NCBI GenBank assembly: GCA_025965295.1
Contig: JAOPXF010000432.1
Span: 1 to 9,161 of the forward strand
Length of the DNA stretch: 9,161 bases
DNA from: Nocardioides sp.
GTDB taxonomy: Bacteria > Actinomycetota > Actinomycetes > Propionibacteriales > Nocardioidaceae
Direction: 5' to 3'
Positions 5,325 to 9,161 of this stretch are shown piece by piece. Positions within the stretch are counted from its first letter, which is position 1. Each line of letters begins with the position of its first letter. The notes beneath the pieces are model-generated. The model ran no database searches. It was not told where the DNA came from and was given only the letters and a program-made list of their open reading frames with translations. Both the position numbers and the translations under genes were made by a program.

Positions 5325-6259
5325 CGCCGATCGACGACGCCTGGACGCCCGGCGACATCCCCGACCAGTCGGCCCGGACCGTCGTCGTCACCGGCACGAC
5401 CGTCGGCGGCCTCGGCCACCACACCGCGCTCGAGCTGGCCCGTCGCGGCGCCCGGGTGGTGCTGGCCGGCCGCACCGAGAGCAAGCTCGACGAGACCGAG
5501 ACGTCGATCCGCGCGGAGGTGCCGGCCGCCGAGCTGGAGCGCGCGGTCCTCGACCTGTCCGACCTCGGGTCCGTAGGACGCGGTGCCGCGCGCCTGGCCG
5601 CGCTCGGGCCGGTCGACGTCCTCGTCAACAACGCCGGGGTGATGGGCACGCCGTACTCCCGCACCGCCGACGGCCTCGAGCTCCAGCTGGCCACCAACCA
5701 CTTCGGCCCGTTCCTGCTCACCGGCCTGCTCCTCCCCCAGCTCGTGGCCAGCAACGCGGGCCGCGTGGTCGCGGTCTCCTCGCAGTTCCACCGGGTCGCC
5801 CGCTCGGCGCCGCTCGGCGACCCGCTGGAGAAGCGCCACTACTCGCGGTGGCCGACGTACGCCCGGACCAAGCTCGCGAACCTCCTCTTCACCTACGAGC
5901 TGGACCGCCGCGCCCGGCGCGCCGGGCTGCCGGTCCGTGCGCTGGCCGCGCACCCCGGATTCGCGGGCACCCACCTCGCGGCCAACGGCCAGTACGGACG
6001 TTCGTCCGGCGGCGTCGCCTCGATCCTCGACGCCGCGATCCGCGCCGTCTCCTCCCAGCCGGCCGACCTGGGCGCCTGGCCGTCGCTGATGGCGGTGACA
6101 GCGGACCTGCCGGGCGCGACGTACGTCGGTCCGAGCGGGCTCGGCGAGATGCGGGGCACGCCCGGCATCGTGACCAGCAGCCGGCTGTCCCACGACGAGG
6201 ACGCCCAGCGCAGGCTGTGGGAGCTGAGCGAGCGGACCACCGGCATCAGCTACCCCTGA
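5321..6259 (+). CDS. Short-chain dehydrogenase/reductase (SDR)
   Basis: A 312-residue NAD(P)-dependent oxidoreductase of the classical SDR fold, nearest in general pattern to the retinol-dehydrogenase/WW-oxidoreductase-like group. Seen: the cofactor motif VVVTGTTVGGLG (21-32), with one residue more than the usual TGxxxGxG, then ARVVLAGR at the second strand; VLVNNAGVM (100-108); catalytic Ser in VAVSSQ (S153/S154); Y180 and K184 in the YARTK motif; and HPGF (211-214) after the active site. AGR at the end of strand two, with Arg51, suggests NADP(H). The start is GTG 5321, which overlaps the stop of the preceding gene by 4 nt; an upstream extension in this frame would only antagonise the DinB-fold gene and has no family similarity. 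It is last in the three-gene set, and its stop lies 9 bp from the convergent membrane-protein gene. The substrate is unknown. Confidence 0.93.
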   Translation: MTPIDDAWTPGDIPDQSARTVVVTGTTVGGLGHHTALELARRGARVVLAGRTESKLDETETSIRAEVPAAELERAVLDLSDLGSVGRGAARLAALGPVDVLVNNAGVMGTPYSRTADGLELQLATNHFGPFLLTGLLLPQLVASNAGRVVAVSSQFHRVARSAPLGDPLEKRHYSRWPTYARTKLANLLFTYELDRRARRAGLPVRALAAHPGFAGTHLAANGQYGRSSGGVASILDAAIRAVSSQPADLGAWPSLMAVTADLPGATYVGPSGLGEMRGTPGIVTSSRLSHDEDAQRRLWELSERTTGISYP

Positions 6260-6268
6260 GACCGCCGG

Positions 6269-7867
6269 TCACTGCCGGTCGCGGATCCGCACCAGGCCGC
6301 CGAGGGTGGCGACGTACGCCGACCCGTCCTTCGCGATCGTGACCGCGGCGTAGTGGTTGTTCAGCAGCGTCCCGAGGCCGGTCCGCACGCTGAAGACGCG
6401 GCGGCCGGTGCGGGCGTCGACGGCGGTGAAGTACCACGCGTTGGCGCCCCACCAGCTGTGCTCCTTGGTGTACGCGTACAGCAGGCCGGTGGCCAGCGAC
6501 ACCTTCGGCACCGAGCTCGGCGCCGCCAGCTCGGACGTCCAGGCGACGGAGCACTTACCGTCGGCGACGTCGACACGGGCCAGCCCGGCGTCGGTGGTCC
6601 GCCCGAACATCGTGCTCAGCGGCCCGTCGTACCCGTGGTTGTTCTCCACGATCACGCCGGTGCCGACCGAGACCAGGGAGTTCTCGGTGGCGCTCTTGTC
6701 GTCCTCGAACACCGCCGACTCGCAGACCAGGTCGCCGTCCGAGCGGCGGTAGAACTGCACGTGCATCCGCGGCTCGGCGTTGTCGGTGATCGCGACCAGG
6801 CCGCCGGGCAGCAGGGTCGGGGTGGTGCCGCTGCCCTGGCTGAGCTGGCCGGACTTCTCACCGCTCCCCCGGTCGTACGTCGATCGCCAGGTCACGGTGG
6901 GCTTCCGGTCCCGGGTGCCGAGCCGGTAGAGCGCCTCGGTGGTGACGACGTACACGCCGCCCTCGGCGTCGGTCGCGAACGAGTTGGCGATGTCCTCCCC
7001 GAGGTCGAGGACGCTGCTGCGGCCGGTGTCGGGGTCGACGGTGCCGACCCGGCCGTGCTGGGTCTCCCACCAGATCGCGCCGCTCCAGTCGGGCAGCACC
7101 GCGATCAGGCAGTCGTCGGCGGGGATCCGGTCGGACAGGTCGAAGCTCGCCTGGGTCGTGAGGTCGGCGTCGCCCTCGGCGTCGCTGGTCGCGACGACCA
7201 GGAGCCGCCGGTCGGTGGTCGCGACGACGGCCCGGTCGTGGGAGTCGAGGTAGAAGTAGGCGCCGGCGCAGAGGTTCTCCCACGGCTTGCCGCCGCCGGG
7301 GCGGTCCGGCAGGTCCTTGGTGACCAGCGGGCGCATCGACTCGGCGTCGATGACGTGCAGGGTCGGGCCCTGCAGGTCACCGCAGAGCGCGACCAGGCGG
7401 CCGTGCGAGTCGAAGGCGAGCGTGGCGCACTCCTCGAGGCCGTACCAGGCGGTGTCGACGTCGGGGGACTCCCCGAGCGGCCCGGCCCAGGCGTAGGTGT
7501 CGGACGCCCACGCGTCGTCGTGCATCGAGCTGGTGCCGTTGGGTGCGAGCCCCGGGTGCTGGGGGACCTGGGTGCGGATCGGGTGCGCGAACGCCGGGCG
7601 GCCGACGTAGCCCGGGGTCACCATGGCGCCCGGGCCCGGCGGGATCGGCAGCCAGCCGTCGGGGATGACGACGACCAGCCCGACCAGGACGGCGAGCGTC
7701 GCGACCCAGAGCCCGACGACCCGCCGGGTCGGCCGCAGCCAGTCCCAGAGCCGGTGCCGCGAGCGCGGCACCGCGAACGCGACGACCACCGCCACCAGGA
7801 CGAGCGGCCCGAGCGCGAGCCACGCCAGCAGCACCCCGAGCAGGGCCAGCGTGCGCTGGAACCTCAC
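6269..7867 (-). CDS. Membrane-anchored beta-propeller (PQQ-like/WD-like) protein
   Basis: A 532-residue protein with two hydrophobic N-terminal helices (about 7-33 and 50-70) separated by a basic loop (RSRHRLWDWLRPTRR), followed by a long outer domain (about 75-532). The domain is made of repeated beta segments such as CATLAFDSHGRLVALCGD, YFYLDSHDRAVVATTDRRLLVV, GRVGTVDPDTGRSSVLDLG, GGVYVVTTEALYRLG, NSLVSVGTGVIVENNHGYDG, YFTAVDARTGRRVFSVRTG and AAVTIAKDGSAYVATLGGLVRI. This is the pattern of a PQQ-dehydrogenase-like or quinoprotein-type propeller, but I see no cofactor ligands that would prove an enzyme. Six cysteines in the outer domain (147, 162, 200, 253, 382, 439) allow disulfides. The GTG start at 7867 lies 7 bp after the crotonase stop, with GAGGGG overlapping that stop, so the two are probably translationally coupled. 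A binding or sensing role at the cell surface is inference. Confidence 0.82.
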   Translation of the reverse strand: MRFQRTLALLGVLLAWLALGPLVLVAVVVAFAVPRSRHRLWDWLRPTRRVVGLWVATLAVLVGLVVVIPDGWLPIPPGPGAMVTPGYVGRPAFAHPIRTQVPQHPGLAPNGTSSMHDDAWASDTYAWAGPLGESPDVDTAWYGLEECATLAFDSHGRLVALCGDLQGPTLHVIDAESMRPLVTKDLPDRPGGGKPWENLCAGAYFYLDSHDRAVVATTDRRLLVVATSDAEGDADLTTQASFDLSDRIPADDCLIAVLPDWSGAIWWETQHGRVGTVDPDTGRSSVLDLGEDIANSFATDAEGGVYVVTTEALYRLGTRDRKPTVTWRSTYDRGSGEKSGQLSQGSGTTPTLLPGGLVAITDNAEPRMHVQFYRRSDGDLVCESAVFEDDKSATENSLVSVGTGVIVENNHGYDGPLSTMFGRTTDAGLARVDVADGKCSVAWTSELAAPSSVPKVSLATGLLYAYTKEHSWWGANAWYFTAVDARTGRRVFSVRTGLGTLLNNHYAAVTIAKDGSAYVATLGGLVRIRDRQ

Positions 7868-7874
7868 CGACCCC

Positions 7875-8678
7875 TCATCGGCCGCGCGGCCCGAACTCGG
7901 GCGGGACCCTCGTGAACGCGGCCTCGCGGGCGACCCTGGTGTTGCGGGCCGCGAGCAGCCAGGCCTGCTCGATGCGCTCGCGCGCGAACGTGCGCCGCGG
8001 GCTGGCGGTCCAGGTGTCGTTGAAGAGGCGCTTGGCGGCGGCGAGCTGGTCGGGCGAGCGGCCCTGGAGCCGGCCGACGAGCTCGGCGGCCGCCGCGAGC
8101 GGGTCGGGGTCGACGCCGGTCACCAGGCCGAGGTCGTGGGCCTCCTTGCCGGAGAGCACCTCGGCGGTCATCGTCAGCCGCTTGGCGGTGTCGATGCCGA
8201 CGAGCTCGGCCAGGCTGCGGATGCCCGTCATGTCGGGGACGATCCCCCACTTGCCCTCGAGCACCGACCACTGCGAGTCCGGTGTCGCGAACCGGAAGTC
8301 GGCGGCCAGGGCGATCTGGAGCCCGCCGCCGAGGCAGTGACCGTGCACGGCCGCGATCACCGGCACGGGCAGCCGGCGCCAGGCCCAGCAGGCCTCCTGG
8401 AACGTGTTGGTGCCCCGCAGCGGGCGGGGCACGAAGCTGGTCGCGATCTTCGCCGGCTGCCGGAGCACCGAGCCGAAGTCGAGGCCGGCACAGAACGCGT
8501 CGCCCGCACCGGCGATGACGACGGCCCGCAGCGTGCGGTCCCTGCGGAGCCGGCGCGCGGTCGCGACCAGGTCGTCGAGGATCTGCAGGGTCAGGGCGTT
8601 CAGCTTGTCGGGACGGTCGAGGCGCACCTGCGCGACGCCGTCCTCGACCCTGCAGGTGACGTGGCTCGCGTGGCTCAT
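7875..8678 (-). CDS. Crotonase-family protein (enoyl-CoA hydratase/isomerase-like)
   Basis: A 267-residue member of the crotonase superfamily, acting on acyl-CoA thioesters in the cytoplasm, usually in fatty acid or aromatic-acid degradation. Family features: VRLDRPDKLNALT (18-30), the oxyanion-hole segments AFCAGLDF (61-68) and VHGHCLGGGLQIALAADFRFA (111-131), then WSVLEGKWGIVPDMTG (137-152). By eye alignment with rat enoyl-CoA hydratase, the first catalytic Glu (E144) corresponds to Glu141, but the second (E164) falls on Arg167. A plain hydratase mechanism is therefore doubtful; an isomerase or other activity is possible, with Asp149 a candidate acid. The start ATG 8678 lies 6 nt after a TACGCT box, indicating a leaderless mRNA. 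It is followed after 7 bp by the beta-propeller gene and is divergent from an aldo/keto reductase gene across 62 bp. Confidence 0.92.
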   Translation of the reverse strand: MSHASHVTCRVEDGVAQVRLDRPDKLNALTLQILDDLVATARRLRRDRTLRAVVIAGAGDAFCAGLDFGSVLRQPAKIATSFVPRPLRGTNTFQEACWAWRRLPVPVIAAVHGHCLGGGLQIALAADFRFATPDSQWSVLEGKWGIVPDMTGIRSLAELVGIDTAKRLTMTAEVLSGKEAHDLGLVTGVDPDPLAAAAELVGRLQGRSPDQLAAAKRLFNDTWTASPRRTFARERIEQAWLLAARNTRVAREAAFTRVPPEFGPRGR

Positions 8679-8684
8679 GCGGCA

Positions 8685-8690
8685 AGCGTA
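8685..8690 (-). promoter_or_regulatory. -10 box (TACGCT) of the crotonase gene, probably leaderless
   Basis: Reading leftward, TACGCT matches TAnnnT and ends exactly 6 nt before ATG 8678, which places the transcript start on the A of the start codon. No Shine-Dalgarno site lies in the 6-nt gap. No strong -35 box is visible in the short divergent region. Confidence 0.5.
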
Positions 8691-8740
8691 GGACGCCGCT
8701 CGCCTTGGTTCGCGGTGCCCCGGCGGGCAGGGTGGAGGTC

Positions 8741-9161
8741 ATGAAGCGACTCTCCGACGTCAAGCGGATCGGGTACGGCGCGATGCGCCTCACCGGTCCG
8801 CACATCATGGGTCCCCCGAAGGACCCCGACGAGGCGCGACGGGTGCTGCGGCGGGCGATCGAGCTCGGCGTGGACCACATCGACACCAGCGACTACTACG
8901 GGCCCTACGTCGCCAACGACCTGATCCGCGAGGCCCTGCACCCCGACCCGCCGGAGCTGGTGCTGGTCACCAAGGTCGGGGCGCGGCGGTCCGAGGACGG
9001 CGGCTGGCACCCGGCGTTCTCGCCCGACGAGATCAAGTCGGCGGTCCACGACAACCTGGGCCGGCTCGCGGTCGAGCGGCTCGGTGCGGTCAACCTGCGC
9101 AAGATGGACGGGTGGGAAGGCTCGATGGCCGAGCAGTGGACCGTGCTCGCCGACCTGCGCA
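8741..9161 (+). CDS. Aldo/keto reductase, YdbC/PdxI-like, N-terminal part (cut by window edge)
   Basis: NAD(P)H-dependent aldo/keto reductase; 140 codons are visible before the window ends. Seen: KRIGYGAMRLTGPHIMGPP (8-26), HIDTSDYYGPYVANDLIREAL (46-66) with the catalytic Asp48 and Tyr53, and VLVTKVGARRSEDGGWHPAFSP (74-95) with the catalytic Lys78. It then has AVHDNLGRL (101-109) and AVNLRKMDG (116-124). Most of these blocks match, from memory, E. coli YdbC, later named PdxI, an NADPH-dependent pyridoxal reductase of vitamin B6 salvage. As in YdbC, the position that is usually the catalytic His holds Arg (VNLR, Arg120). The start ATG 8741 has GGTGGAGG 2 nt upstream, rather close. The gene is divergent from the crotonase gene. 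Family assignment is firm; pyridoxal as substrate is inferred from similarity only. Confidence 0.9.
   Translation, partial: MKRLSDVKRIGYGAMRLTGPHIMGPPKDPDEARRVLRRAIELGVDHIDTSDYYGPYVANDLIREALHPDPPELVLVTKVGARRSEDGGWHPAFSPDEIKSAVHDNLGRLAVERLGAVNLRKMDGWEGSMAEQWTVLADLR

Noticed and set aside
6257..6290. Bidirectional terminator between the convergent dehydrogenase and propeller genes
   Set aside because: There is a GCCGGTC direct repeat but no stable inverted repeat followed by a T-run on either strand.
6353..7915. 520-codon plus-strand frame opposite the propeller gene
   Set aside because: It is antisense to a protein with clear membrane helices and propeller repeats, and its own product is Gly/Val/Arg-rich without motifs.
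7623..8744. 373-codon plus-strand frame opposite the crotonase gene
   Set aside because: The crotonase motifs on the minus strand are unmistakable, so this frame is a shadow.

Overview
The window is very GC-rich, with strong G/C bias at third codon positions and mostly TGA stops. Several genes have actinobacterial TAnnnT -10 boxes a few bases before their start codons, and one gene is a mycothiol-dependent-type enzyme. Together these point to a high-GC actinobacterium. A Nocardioides-like member of the Nocardioidaceae/Propionibacteriales is my best guess, based on general protein character and a 'GTCGAGCCCGTCGAG'-type repeat; I could not test this. The window looks like ordinary chromosome: nine protein genes, two of them cut by the window edges, packed tightly. 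I see no tRNA or rRNA, CRISPR array, transposase, integrase, phage or toxin-antitoxin gene.

Left part (1-1131). The N-terminal 132 codons of a DEAD-box RNA helicase run leftward off the window. A candidate promoter at 578-583 gives it an unusually long leader of about 175 nt with several inverted repeats. On the other strand is a small lipoprotein whose C-terminal domain resembles a pilin or pseudopilin head. Its stop codon lies one base from the stop codon of the next, convergent gene.

Middle left (1129-3522, minus strand). A helical lipoprotein gene is followed 30 bp later by a thioredoxin-like plus NHL beta-propeller protein of the NHLRC2 type with a CCVNC redox motif. The two probably form an operon. 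A tandem 18-bp repeat sits in frame inside the propeller gene and encodes a low-complexity Ser/Thr/Gly insert.

Middle (3523-6259). A 124-bp divergent control region holds a perfect 7-5-7 dyad and a good promoter for a rightward set of three genes: an LLM-class flavin-dependent oxidoreductase, a DinB-fold maleylpyruvate-isomerase/mycothiol-dependent-type protein, and a short-chain dehydrogenase that overlaps it by 4 nt (GTGA). All three could act on small organic or xenobiotic substrates, but no pathway can be named.

Right part (6269-9161). Leftward, a crotonase-family gene is followed after 7 bp by a gene for a membrane-anchored beta-propeller protein. Diverging from the crotonase is an aldo/keto reductase, cut by the window end, that strongly resembles E. 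coli YdbC (PdxI, pyridoxal reductase) and has Arg where most aldo/keto reductases have the catalytic His.

I did not find a clear new multi-gene system. The best leads are the repeat inserted in the NHL gene, the structured helicase leader, the divergent dyad, and the lipoprotein/NHL-thioredoxin pair.
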